This document shows positions 1 through 7,094 of a stretch of 33,008 bases of DNA, one piece after another. Location: assembly GCF_001279525.1 (NCBI RefSeq), contig NZ_LGDY01000144.1:1-33008 (forward strand), written 5' to 3'. Every line of letters starts with the position of its first letter. Positions within the stretch are counted from its first letter, which is position 1. The position numbers and the translations under genes were made by a program. Source of the stretch: Nocardia sp. NRRL S-836. Lineage in GTDB: Bacteria > Actinomycetota > Actinomycetes > Mycobacteriales > Pseudonocardiaceae. The notes below the pieces were generated by a model. It was not told the origin of the DNA and searched no databases. It saw only the letters and a program-made list of their open reading frames with translations.

Positions 1-170
1 GAGGAGGACGGGGGTTCCGGTGTGGACGGTGCGGTCAGCACCGGGGCCACCGGGAGGGCCAGGGTGGGGTGTTCGAGGGGAGGTGTGGTGACCTGGGGCG
101 GAGTTGGGGAGGCTGGCGACGCCGAGGTGGTGTCGTCGTCGACGGTCGGCCACTGGGGGTCGTCCGGCAA
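1..170 (-). CDS. N-terminal part of probable D-Ala-D-Ala carboxypeptidase (partial)
   Basis: An open frame runs leftward out of the window from a TTG at 170. GGAGG lies 5 bases upstream, and an in-frame TGA sits 12 codons before the TTG, which limits earlier starts. The 56 visible residues begin MPDDPQWPTVDDDT and are acidic, then Pro/Thr-rich, with no hydrophobic segment yet. This fits the cytoplasmic tail that precedes the membrane anchor of pseudonocardial DacB-type penicillin-binding proteins, which trim peptidoglycan stem peptides. The assignment rests mainly on position: in actinobacteria dacB is commonly next to and divergent from ppa (Rv3627c/Rv3628 in M. tuberculosis). No catalytic motif is inside the window, so the product name is inference. 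Confidence 0.5.
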   Translation of the reverse strand, partial: MPDDPQWPTVDDDTTSASPASPTPPQVTTPPLEHPTLALPVAPVLTAPSTPEPPSS

Positions 171-231
171 GAGGGCCTCCGTCAGGTCGTACGGGCAATC
201 TCACACCCTCCGGCCGCGGCTCCGATGAGGG

Positions 232-261
232 TTGACAGGGCGTCGTGGTCCACACTAGTGG
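232..261 (+). promoter_or_regulatory. Candidate ppa promoter
   Basis: A perfect TTGACA (-35) lies at 232-237. After an 18-base spacer, TAGTGG at 256-261 is the best -10, with ACTAGT two bases earlier as an alternative. The GTG start of ppa is 32 bases downstream, leaving room for a short leader with AGGA as ribosome-binding site. Confidence 0.5.
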
Positions 262-292
262 CGTCACGAATGGGCTACATGAGCGAGGACCA

Positions 293-799
293 GTGGAGTT
301 CGACGTCCTGATCGAGATCCCCAAGGGCGTGCGCAACAAGTACGAGGTGGACCACAAGTCTGGTCGCATTCGCCTCGACCGCACGTTGTTCACGTCGACG
401 CAGTACCCGGCTGACTACGGGTTCATCGAGAACACCCTGGGTGAGGACGGCGACCCGCTGGACGCCCTCGTTCTCGTCCAGGAGCCGACGTTCCCCGGTT
501 GCCTGATCGCGGCCCGTGCCATCGGCATGTTCCGCATGACCGACGAGAAGGGCGGCGACGACAAGGTTCTGTGCGTCCCGGCCTTCGACCCGCGGCACGA
601 GCACCTGCGCGACATCCACCACCTGGCGGAGTTCGACCGCCTGGAGATCCAGCACTTCTTCGAGGTCTACAAGGACCTGGAGCCGGGCAAGAGCGTCGAG
701 GGCGCGACCTGGGTGGGCCGCACCGAGGCCGAGGCCGAGATCCACCGCTCCTACCAGCGTCTCAAGGACGCCGAGGCGCGCGGCGAAACGCTGCACTGA
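293..799 (+). CDS. ppa: Soluble inorganic pyrophosphatase (family I)
   Basis: This cytosolic enzyme hydrolyses pyrophosphate to two phosphates, pulling nucleic-acid and activation reactions forward. The product is 168 residues, the usual bacterial family I size. It opens with [11 protein letters not shown] and carries the metal-site signature [10 protein letters not shown] plus the KYEVDHKSG and YPADYGF segments. GTG at 293 is chosen because the family starts almost exactly there and AGGA lies just upstream; earlier in-frame starts would add an unconserved tail. It has its own promoter and ends at a strong hairpin facing the convergent efflux gene. The same window also encodes a membrane pyrophosphatase (22034-24343). 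Confidence 0.97.
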   Translation: MEFDVLIEIPKGVRNKYEVDHKSGRIRLDRTLFTSTQYPADYGFIENTLGEDGDPLDALVLVQEPTFPGCLIAARAIGMFRMTDEKGGDDKVLCVPAFDPRHEHLRDIHHLAEFDRLEIQHFFEVYKDLEPGKSVEGATWVGRTEAEAEIHRSYQRLKDAEARGETLH

Positions 800-820
800 A
801 CGCGGGAAGCCGAACACGGG

Positions 821-851
821 AAAAGGGGGCCGCGTGCAGCGGCCCCCTTTT
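821..851. terminator. Bidirectional hairpin terminator between ppa and the efflux gene
   Basis: A perfect 13-bp stem (821-833 with 839-851) closes a 5-base loop. The outer part is AAAA...TTTT and the inner part is G/C, so either strand yields a GC stem followed by a U-run. It lies between two convergent stop codons. Confidence 0.9.
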
Positions 852-878
852 CACGCCTTCATGCCTTCACGCCTTGAG

Positions 879-2513
879 CTAGACCGCGATCGCCTCGGCG
901 TCGGCGACGCGCTCCAGGCCCGACCTGGTCGACAGCGGCTTCTCGCGCAGGAACCACACCAGCACGAACGCCACGACCATCACGATCCCGCCGGTCATGA
1001 AGACCGTGTCGATCGCGCTGGAGAAGCCGTCGAGGAACGGCCGCGCCAGCACCGGGTCGAGGTGGTTGAGGAACTCGGTGTTGTTGATGTCCACACCGGA
1101 CCCGCCCTGCAGCGACTTGGCGAACTCCGGGTTCGCCCGCAGCGCCGTGGTGAACGCCTCGGTCTGCATCGCGGCCTTCAGCCCGGAGGCGATCTTGTCG
1201 CCGACCGTGCTGAACAGGATCGACAGGAACACCGCGGTGCCGACGGTGCCACCGATCTGGCGGAAGAACGTCGCGGACGCCGTCGCCACACCCATGTCAC
1301 GCGGTTCGGCGTCGTTCTGGATCGCCAGCAGCAGCGTCTGCATGCACTGGCCCAGGCCCGCACCCATGACGAACATGTAGACCATCACGAGCCAGTTCGG
1401 CGTGTCCGTGCCGATCGTGCTGAACAGGAACAGCGCCAGCGCCATCAACCCGGCGCCGATGATCGGGAAGATCTTGTAGCGCCCGGTCTTCGACGTGATC
1501 CGGCCGGCGGTCGCGGTGGCCGACATGATGCCGAACGTCATCGGCAGCAGCATCAGACCGGCGACGGTCGGCGACACGCCCTTCACGATCTGCAGGTACA
1601 GCGGGATGGAGACCATGCCGCCGAACATGCCGATGCCGAGCACGAAGTTGATCGTGTTGCCCAGCGCGAACGTGTGGTTGCGGAACATCCGGATCGGCAG
1701 CAGCGCCTCATCGCCCATGCGGTTCTCCACCCACACGAACGCCAGCAGGCCGAGCACGCCGACCGCGTACATCGTGATCGCCGTAGCGGACGCCCAGCCC
1801 CACTCGCGGCCCTGTTCGGCCACGATCAGCAGCGGCACCAGGCCGACGGTCAGCGCGATGGCGCCACCGAAGTCGATGCGGTGGTTCACCCGCTGGTGCG
1901 GGATGTTCAGCACGCGGCCGACGACGAACAGCGCGAGCAGCGCGATCGGGACGTTCACGAGGAACACCCAGCGCCAGCCGGTGATGCCGAAGAACGTGTC
2001 GAGACCGGCGAACAAACCGCCGATGACCGGCCCGAGCACGCTGGCCGAGCCGAACACGGCCATGAAGTACGCCGAGTACTTGCTGCGCTCACGCGGCGAG
2101 ATGATGTCCGCCATGATCGCGAACGCCAGCGACATCAGACCGCCGGCGCCGAGGCCCTGCACGGCGCGGAACGCGGCCAGCTCGTACATCGAGGTCGCGA
2201 TGCCCGACAGCAGCGAGCCGGCCAGGAACAGCGAGATCGCCGCGAGGTACATCGGCTTGCGCCCGTAGATGTCGGACAGCTTGCCGTACAGCGGCGTGGT
2301 GATCGTCGCGGTGATCAGGTACGCGGTGGTCGCCCACGCCTGCAGGGTCTGGCCGTGCAGCTGGTCCGCGATGGTCTTCATGGCGCTGGAGACGATCATC
2401 TGGTCCAGCGCCGCGAGGAACATGCCCAGCAGGAGGCCGGACAGCACCGTCATGATCTGGCGGTGGGTCAGCGACACTCCCGGTGTGGGTGTCGTCGCGG
2501 TGGTTTGTGACAT
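879..2513 (-). CDS. DHA2-family (EmrB/QacA-like) drug:H+ antiporter
   Basis: A 544-residue, very hydrophobic protein with about 14 predicted membrane segments, the DHA2 layout. Family motifs are visible: LDQMIVSSA in TM1 (about 36-44), GKLSDIYGRKP in the TM2-TM3 loop (about 77-87) and the GPVIGGLFAG antiporter motif in TM5. It should export hydrophobic or cationic compounds using the proton gradient; the substrate cannot be read from sequence. The ATG at 2513 lies two bases after the stop of the upstream marR-type gene, with a purine-rich GGAGGGG site inside that gene's 3' end, so the two form an operon. The setting is that of a drug-inducible efflux pump controlled by its own repressor. Confidence 0.93.
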   Translation of the reverse strand: MSQTTATTPTPGVSLTHRQIMTVLSGLLLGMFLAALDQMIVSSAMKTIADQLHGQTLQAWATTAYLITATITTPLYGKLSDIYGRKPMYLAAISLFLAGSLLSGIATSMYELAAFRAVQGLGAGGLMSLAFAIMADIISPRERSKYSAYFMAVFGSASVLGPVIGGLFAGLDTFFGITGWRWVFLVNVPIALLALFVVGRVLNIPHQRVNHRIDFGGAIALTVGLVPLLIVAEQGREWGWASATAITMYAVGVLGLLAFVWVENRMGDEALLPIRMFRNHTFALGNTINFVLGIGMFGGMVSIPLYLQIVKGVSPTVAGLMLLPMTFGIMSATATAGRITSKTGRYKIFPIIGAGLMALALFLFSTIGTDTPNWLVMVYMFVMGAGLGQCMQTLLLAIQNDAEPRDMGVATASATFFRQIGGTVGTAVFLSILFSTVGDKIASGLKAAMQTEAFTTALRANPEFAKSLQGGSGVDINNTEFLNHLDPVLARPFLDGFSSAIDTVFMTGGIVMVVAFVLVWFLREKPLSTRSGLERVADAEAIAV

Positions 2514-2515
2514 CT

Positions 2516-3028
2516 CTACTTTTCCCCTCCTGCGCGGATCCCCAGTCCGCGTTCGGTCAGCAGCGCCGGGATCTGGCGCTCGTAGTCGTGGACGAAGCGT
2601 TCGAACAGGTCCGCGAAGCCCTTGTAGTCATCGTCGGCCCAGTCCGCGAACACCCGATCGATCGCCTCGTTGCGATGCCGGCGTCGTTCCATGAGCAGCT
2701 GGCGTCCTGCTTCGGTGACAGCGAGAACGCTGGCTCGGCCGTCCGCCGGGTCGGCCCGTCGCTCGACGAGCCCGTCCTTCACCAGCCCGGCCACCTGCCG
2801 GCTGACCGTGGACGGGTCGGAGAGCACCGCCTCCGCCAGCGCGCTCGACCGGCACTCCCCGAGGCCGGCCAGGTTCGCGAGGAGCACGAAAGCGGACTTG
2901 TCCATGCCCTGCTTCGCCATCTGGTGTGCGACCTGCGCGTGCATCTTGTTCAGCCGCACCATCGCCATGCCGACCCGGTCGGCGAGCTCGTGCTCGGGAT
3001 CGACGAAGCACCCGCCCGGATCTGCCAT
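2516..3028 (-). CDS. MarR-family transcriptional regulator
   Basis: The 170-residue protein has the MarR arrangement: N-terminal dimer helices, then a winged helix. The recognition region is LAEAVLSDPSTVSRQVAGLV, and the wing is formed by VERRADPADGRASVLAVTEAG. ATG at 3028 is preferred over in-frame starts 12 and 24 bases upstream because GAGGT sits 5 bases before it. It is the first gene of an operon with the DHA2 pump. A perfect 10-bp palindrome lies between its -35 and -10 elements, so autorepression relieved by a ligand is the natural model. The ligand is unknown. Confidence 0.93.
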   Translation of the reverse strand: MADPGGCFVDPEHELADRVGMAMVRLNKMHAQVAHQMAKQGMDKSAFVLLANLAGLGECRSSALAEAVLSDPSTVSRQVAGLVKDGLVERRADPADGRASVLAVTEAGRQLLMERRRHRNEAIDRVFADWADDDYKGFADLFERFVHDYERQIPALLTERGLGIRAGGEK

Positions 3029-3040
3029 CACACACCTCAT

Positions 3041-3076
3041 TGCTTGTATCACCCAACTAGTTGCTCGCTACAAGCA
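3041..3076 (-). promoter_or_regulatory. marR-efflux promoter with embedded operator palindrome
   Basis: On the minus strand TTGTAG (3068-3073) and GATACA (3045-3050) are separated by exactly 17 bases. The spacer contains the perfect palindrome CAACTAGTTG (3054-3063). A wider inverted repeat, TGCTTGTA (3041-3048) with TACAAGCA (3069-3076), encloses it and overlaps both hexamers. A dimer bound here would block RNA polymerase. Confidence 0.7.
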
Positions 3077-3144
3077 TCCATCTCGGTACGCGGAAACGCA
3101 AGCGAGTTTCGAGTCACACTCCACAACGGACTGATATGTCCGGT

Positions 3145-3179
3145 TACTCGCTGGTAGCGGCTGGGGTTACCAGTGAGTA
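3145..3179. repeat. Inverted repeat upstream of the thioesterase-like gene
   Basis: TACTCGCTGGTA (3145-3156) and TACCAGTGAGTA (3168-3179) are inverted copies with one mismatch and an 11-base spacer. The right arm ends 12 bases before the ATG at 3192, so it could be an operator or a leader hairpin. Confidence 0.5.
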
Positions 3180-3191
3180 GCATCCGTGTTC

Positions 3192-3644
3192 ATGAGCCAA
3201 GACGTGTCGTTCGTCGCCGACGCCATGAAGCAGGCCGTGCCGTGGGTGAAGACCACCGGCATCGACTTCGAAGAGGTCTCCGCCACGCGCGTCGTCGCGT
3301 CGCTGCCCGATGACGAGACGCTGCGCAACCACATCGGCGGCCCGCACGCCGCGATGATGTTCGGCCTCGGCGAGACGGCGTCCGGCGCCGTCGTCATGGC
3401 CGCGTTCGCCCAGCACCTGGGCAAGGCGACGCCGCTGGTCGCCCGCGCGGACATCGCCTACAAGAAGGTCGCACTCGGCGCGCTCAGGGCCGAGGCCGTG
3501 CTCGGCCGCAGCGCCGACGACGTGCTCGCCGAGCTCGACTCCGGCACCCGCCCCGAGTTCCCGGTGACCATCACGATCACCAACGCCGAGGGCGTCACGA
3601 CCGGTGAGATGGTCGTCGTGTGGACCCTCAAGCCGGCCCGCTGA
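3192..3644 (+). CDS. DUF4442 / hotdog-fold thioesterase-like protein
   Basis: A 150-residue cytoplasmic protein. The segment NHIGGPHAAMMFGLGETASG (about 50-69) matches the hotdog-fold signature N-H-x-G-x-x-H-A-x-x-x-F-x-x-x-E seen in DUF4442/PaaI-like acyl-CoA thioesterases. The following ADIAYKKVALG strand fits the same fold. It probably hydrolyses or binds an acyl thioester, but the substrate is unknown. ATG at 3192 is preferred; an in-frame GTG lies two codons upstream. No clear ribosome-binding site is present, and a near-perfect inverted repeat lies immediately upstream. It is divergent from the marR operon, and I see no functional link. Confidence 0.8.
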   Translation: MSQDVSFVADAMKQAVPWVKTTGIDFEEVSATRVVASLPDDETLRNHIGGPHAAMMFGLGETASGAVVMAAFAQHLGKATPLVARADIAYKKVALGALRAEAVLGRSADDVLAELDSGTRPEFPVTITITNAEGVTTGEMVVVWTLKPAR

Positions 3645-3760
3645 CCCCGCACCAACGCTGACCTGCGCGGTTCCACATCTCAAAACGGTCACCGCGTGAA
3701 CCGAACCGGTCGAAATACGTAACCTTGGCCACACTCCCGGCCGGGTGCATATTCGGGCAC

Positions 3761-4465
3761 ATGCCGGGGTGGAGAGCTGTGGGCGGAATCGTGCTGGTCG
3801 CGTTGTCGGCGGGGTGCTCCGCGGCCGCGCAGCAGGCGGACGTCACCCCGGTCGCGGCGCCGCGCGCCGACCCGCCGGTCACGACGTCGGCCCCGCTCCC
3901 GCCCGCCCGGCTGGACGTCAAGGTCCAGGCGGTGGTCAGCGGGCACGCGGTGACCCTGTCCGACGGCAGGACCGTCGAGGTCGGCGGTCTTGCCGCGCCC
4001 GGGACGTGCTGGGCGCAGGCGGCGAGCGACTTCGCCACGCGCATGCTGCTGGGCCGGGAGGTCCGCTTCGACCCCGCCTCCCGCGCGCTCAGCCTCGCCG
4101 ACGGCACCGACTACGCCCTGCTCGCGCTGGGCAACGGCGCCGCCCGCGCCACACCGGCCGCGAGCACGGCGATGAAGGAGGGCGAGGCGGCCGCGGTGAA
4201 GGGCACGCTCGGGTTCTGGGGCCCGCCGTGCAACGGCAGGGACGTCACCGAGACGCCCACCCCGCCACCTCCTCCCCCGCCGCCGCCACCCGCGCCCGCT
4301 CCCAAGCCGACGACGACCACGCCCAAACCGAAGCCGGTGTTCTTCGCGACGTGCGAGGACGCGTGGCGGGCCGGTGCGGCGCCGCTCTACTGGGGCCAGC
4401 CCGGCTACCGGGTCGAGCTGGACGGCAACCGCAACGGCATCGCCTGCGAGCAGCCGCGCCGCTAG
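3761..4465 (+). CDS. Lipoprotein with degenerate SNase-like domain and C-terminal Excalibur domain
   Basis: The 234-residue product starts MPGWRAVGGIVLVALSAGC, a lipoprotein signal with lipobox LSAG-C19, so it should be anchored outside the membrane. Residues of about 50-110 resemble a staphylococcal-nuclease fold (VVSGHAVTLSDGRTVEVGGL, then a CW and LLGREVRF segment). The usual G-[IL]-D-A-P-E catalytic region reads GLAAPGT, so the metal-binding Asp and the Glu are missing. A run of ten prolines and a Thr/Lys-rich linker follow. The last 40 residues are an Excalibur calcium-binding domain: FATCEDAWRAGAAPLYWGQ, then LDGNRNGIACE with the DxNxNGxxCE loop. It is probably a non-catalytic surface binding protein; nuclease activity is unlikely. 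Confidence 0.8.
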   Translation: MPGWRAVGGIVLVALSAGCSAAAQQADVTPVAAPRADPPVTTSAPLPPARLDVKVQAVVSGHAVTLSDGRTVEVGGLAAPGTCWAQAASDFATRMLLGREVRFDPASRALSLADGTDYALLALGNGAARATPAASTAMKEGEAAAVKGTLGFWGPPCNGRDVTETPTPPPPPPPPPPAPAPKPTTTTPKPKPVFFATCEDAWRAGAAPLYWGQPGYRVELDGNRNGIACEQPRR

Positions 4466-4484
4466 TGCCAATAACCTCGCCGGT

Positions 4485-5465
4485 ATGAAGCTGGACAGCA
4501 GTGCCGTCGACTACACCCCCGGTGACGTCGGGGCCATCGCCAGGCGCGCGGAGGACCAGGGCTACGACGGGTTCTGGCTCGCCGAGACCAGGCACGACCC
4601 GTTCCTCGCGCTCGCCGGCGCGGCCGCGGCCACCGAACGGGTCGAGCTCGGCACGGCGATCGCGGTGGCGTTCGCGCGCAACCCGATGACCGTCGCGACC
4701 ACGGCGAACGACCTGCGGCTGCTGTCGGGCGGCCGGTTCAACCTCGGCCTCGGCTCGCAGGTCGAGGCGCACATCACCAAGCGCTTCGCCATGCCGTGGA
4801 GCAGGCCCGCCGCGCGCATGCGGGAGTTCGTGCTGGCCGTCAGGGCCATCTGGCACGCGTGGGAGACCGGCGAGCGGCTGGCGTTCCGCGGCGAGTTCTA
4901 CACGCACACGCTGATGACGCCGTTCTTCAACCCCGGCCCGAACCCGCACGGCACCGCGCCGATCTACCTGGCCGGCGTGGGCGAGCTGATGACCGAGGTG
5001 GCCGGCGAGGTCGCCGACGGGTTCCTGTGCCACAACTTCACGACGGCGCGCTACCTGCGCGAGGTGACGCTGCCCGCCCTGGAACGCGGTCGTGCGAAGG
5101 CCGGGAAGTCGCTGGCGGGGTTCGAGATCAGCGGGCCGGTGTTCGCCGCGACCACCGACGAGCAGGTCGCCGACGTCAAGCGGCAGATCGCGTTCTACGG
5201 GTCGACACCCGCCTACCGGCCCGTCCTGGACTTGCACGGCTGGGGGGAGCTGCACGAGGAGCTGCACCGGATGTCGCGGCGGCAGCAGTGGGCGGAGATG
5301 AGTGCGTTGATCACGGACGACGTGCTGCACGAGTTCGCCGTGGTCGGGGCGCCGGACGAGGTCGCTGCCGCTCTGCTGGACCGCTTCGGCGACATGGTCA
5401 CGCGGCTGTCGCCTTCTGCGGATGTGCCCAGGGAGGTCTGGCTCAGCGCGCTGAGAAGTGGCTGA
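4485..5465 (+). CDS. F420-dependent LLM-class oxidoreductase
   Basis: A 326-residue luciferase-like monooxygenase-fold protein. Family segments include GYDGFWLAETRHDPFLALA near the N-terminus, the AIAVAFARNPM strand, LSGGRFNLGLGSQ (about 80-92), and a C-terminal EFAVVGAPDEV segment. In actinomycetes this group is usually annotated as F420-dependent (TIGR03617-like), transferring hydride to or from an unknown substrate. ATG at 4485 lies 19 bases after the previous stop; no strong ribosome-binding site is seen, and an AT-rich AATAA sequence lies between. Its last 23 bases overlap a convergent 57-codon ORF. The F420 versus FMN preference is inferred from the family. Confidence 0.88.
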   Translation: MKLDSSAVDYTPGDVGAIARRAEDQGYDGFWLAETRHDPFLALAGAAAATERVELGTAIAVAFARNPMTVATTANDLRLLSGGRFNLGLGSQVEAHITKRFAMPWSRPAARMREFVLAVRAIWHAWETGERLAFRGEFYTHTLMTPFFNPGPNPHGTAPIYLAGVGELMTEVAGEVADGFLCHNFTTARYLREVTLPALERGRAKAGKSLAGFEISGPVFAATTDEQVADVKRQIAFYGSTPAYRPVLDLHGWGELHEELHRMSRRQQWAEMSALITDDVLHEFAVVGAPDEVAAALLDRFGDMVTRLSPSADVPREVWLSALRSG

Positions 5466-5616
5466 GCCCCTGGCGTGCCAGCTCGTCGTGGAACGCGGCG
5501 AGCTCGGCGCGCACCCCGGAGACGCCCCGCTTGCGGATCCACGTGCGTCTGCCCATGTTGGTCGCGGTCAGGGCGAACGGCAGAGCGAGCACGGTCAGCA
5601 CGAGCATCATGGTCAT
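5443..5616 (-). CDS. Small single-pass membrane protein (57 aa)
   Basis: ATG at 5616 is preceded by GAGGAG with good spacing. The 57-residue product begins MTMMLVLTVLALPFALTATN, a clear membrane segment, followed by the basic stretch GRRTWIRKR and an amphipathic, charged C-terminal helix ending SHFSAR. Nearly all codons end in G or C. It overlaps the 3' end of the convergent oxidoreductase gene by 23 bases and is divergent from the ArsR gene, sharing a 144-base intergenic region with it. I do not recognise a family. The basic residues after the helix suggest N-out/C-in topology. Confidence 0.7.
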   Translation of the reverse strand: MTMMLVLTVLALPFALTATNMGRRTWIRKRGVSGVRAELAAFHDELARQGLSHFSAR

Positions 5617-5760
5617 CTTGTCTCCTCAGGGGTTGCGAACAAGCAACGACCAATCGAGACATCGCTTACGGTACCGGCTCCAACGCCACCCAGGTGGAGC
5701 AAAGTCACCGACAGCAACCACGTTCTTGACTAATTTTGTTTTCGGTGCGACCGTGGGCCC

Positions 5761-6357
5761 ATGTTCGATGTGGCGGTGATCGAGGACCCGGCCGTGGCCG
5801 AGGTGTCGCTGGACCCCGTGCGAGCGCGGCTGCTCGCGGAGCTGGCAGAGCCAGGATCGGCGACGATGCTCGCCGCGAAGGTCGGCCTGCCCAGGCAGAA
5901 GGTGAACTACCACCTGCGCACGCTGGAGCAGCACGGGCTGGTGGAGCTGGTCGAGGAACGGCGCAAGGGCAACGTGAACGAGCGCCTGCTGCGGGCGACC
6001 GCCGCGTCCTACGTCATCTCCCCCACCGCGCTCGCGGCCGTGCAGCCCGACCCGGCGCGGTCACCCGACCGGTTGTCCGCGCGGTGGCTGCTCGCGGTCT
6101 CGGCCAGGCTGGTGCGCGACGTCGGCTCGTTGCTCACGGGCGCGACCAAGGCGAAGAAGCGGCTGGCCACGTTCGCGCTCGACGGCGAGGTCCGGTTCGC
6201 CTCCGCAGCCGACCGGGCGGCGTTCGCGGAGGAGCTCGCGACCTGCGTGACCCGCCTGGTCGCGAAGTACCACGACGAGCAGGCAGAAGGGGGCCGCCCG
6301 CACCGGATCGTGGTGGCCCTGCACCCGAGCGTCAACGCCGAGGAGGACCAGTCGTGA
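5761..6357 (+). CDS. ArsR-like winged-helix transcriptional regulator
   Basis: The 198-residue protein has an N-terminal winged helix (residues about 15-75): ARLLAELAEPGSATMLAAKV, then KVNYHLRTLEQHGLVELVEE as recognition helix and wing. The rest is a longer C-terminal domain with no metal-binding Cys motif, so metal sensing is unlikely. Such regulators typically precede an SRPBCC gene, as here, where the stop overlaps the next GTG by four bases. The ATG at 5761 has no obvious ribosome-binding site; AT-rich TTGACTAATTTTG (5726-5738) lies just upstream and probably contains the promoter. The divergent 57-aa membrane peptide may be a second target. Confidence 0.85.
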   Translation: MFDVAVIEDPAVAEVSLDPVRARLLAELAEPGSATMLAAKVGLPRQKVNYHLRTLEQHGLVELVEERRKGNVNERLLRATAASYVISPTALAAVQPDPARSPDRLSARWLLAVSARLVRDVGSLLTGATKAKKRLATFALDGEVRFASAADRAAFAEELATCVTRLVAKYHDEQAEGGRPHRIVVALHPSVNAEEDQS

Positions 6358-7094
6358 CCCGCGAGTTCGAGATCAGCAAGGAAGTCGAGGTCGAGGGCAC
6401 CCCGGAGCAGGTCTGGGACGCCATCGCCACCGGGCCCGGCATCGACTCGTGGTTCATGGGCCCGCACACCGTCGACGGGCGGCTCGGCGGCCGCATGACG
6501 CTCGACCTGGGCTTCTTCCAGGAGTCGTCCACGATCACGGCGTGGGAACCGGGCAAGCACCTCGCCTACGAGAGCGACAAGGGCGAGGACGGCACGGTCC
6601 ACGCGATGGAGTACCTGGTCGAGGGCCGTGACCAGGGGACGACCGTGCTGCGGTTCGTGCACAGCGGCATCCTCGGCGACGGCTGGGGCGACGAGTACCT
6701 GGACCAGACCGCGAAGGGCTGGGACATGTACCTGTTCACGATGGCCCAGTACGTGCGGCACTTCGCGGGCCGGCCGGGCACCTACGTGTTCGCGCAGTGG
6801 CCGCCGCAGCCGGAGGGCGCCGACAACTGGCCGGTGCTGCTGCGGGCGCTCGGCATCCCCGCCGACGCCGAGGTGGGCGACGAGGTCACGATGGAACCGT
6901 TCGGCGTGCACGGAGTCGTGGACTACCTGGTGCGGCATGGCCAGCACAACTTCCTCGGTGTGCGCGGACCGGACGGCCTGTACCGCTTCCACGGCACCAA
7001 CGCCGTCGGCCACCACCTGTTCGGTGACGCGGCCGGGCAGCAGGAGAAGTGGCAGGCATTCCTGGCTCAGGCCCTGGGCGGGCAGACCTCGTAG
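6354..7094 (+). CDS. SRPBCC (AHSA1/START-like) domain protein
   Basis: A 246-residue protein whose first 140 residues match the SRPBCC ligand-binding fold: FEISKEVEVEGTPEQVWDAI, WFMGP, a GRLGG turn, and the W..G..L.Y.....G segment. The remaining roughly 100 residues resemble a second, diverged copy. The GTG at 6354 overlaps the ArsR stop (GTGA), with GAGGAGGA upstream, so translation is coupled. Proteins of this pair bind hydrophobic ligands or act as co-chaperone-like factors; the ligand is unknown. Its last 28 bases overlap the convergent GH114 gene. Confidence 0.85.
   Translation: MTREFEISKEVEVEGTPEQVWDAIATGPGIDSWFMGPHTVDGRLGGRMTLDLGFFQESSTITAWEPGKHLAYESDKGEDGTVHAMEYLVEGRDQGTTVLRFVHSGILGDGWGDEYLDQTAKGWDMYLFTMAQYVRHFAGRPGTYVFAQWPPQPEGADNWPVLLRALGIPADAEVGDEVTMEPFGVHGVVDYLVRHGQHNFLGVRGPDGLYRFHGTNAVGHHLFGDAAGQQEKWQAFLAQALGGQTS

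Noticed and set aside
834..2510. Long plus-strand open frame across the efflux gene
   Set aside because: The product is His/Arg/Asp/Gln-rich with no family resemblance; it is the antisense shadow of the DHA2 transporter.
4255..4330. Proline-codon run that looks like a microsatellite
   Set aside because: It encodes the linker of the Excalibur lipoprotein and needs no separate repeat element.
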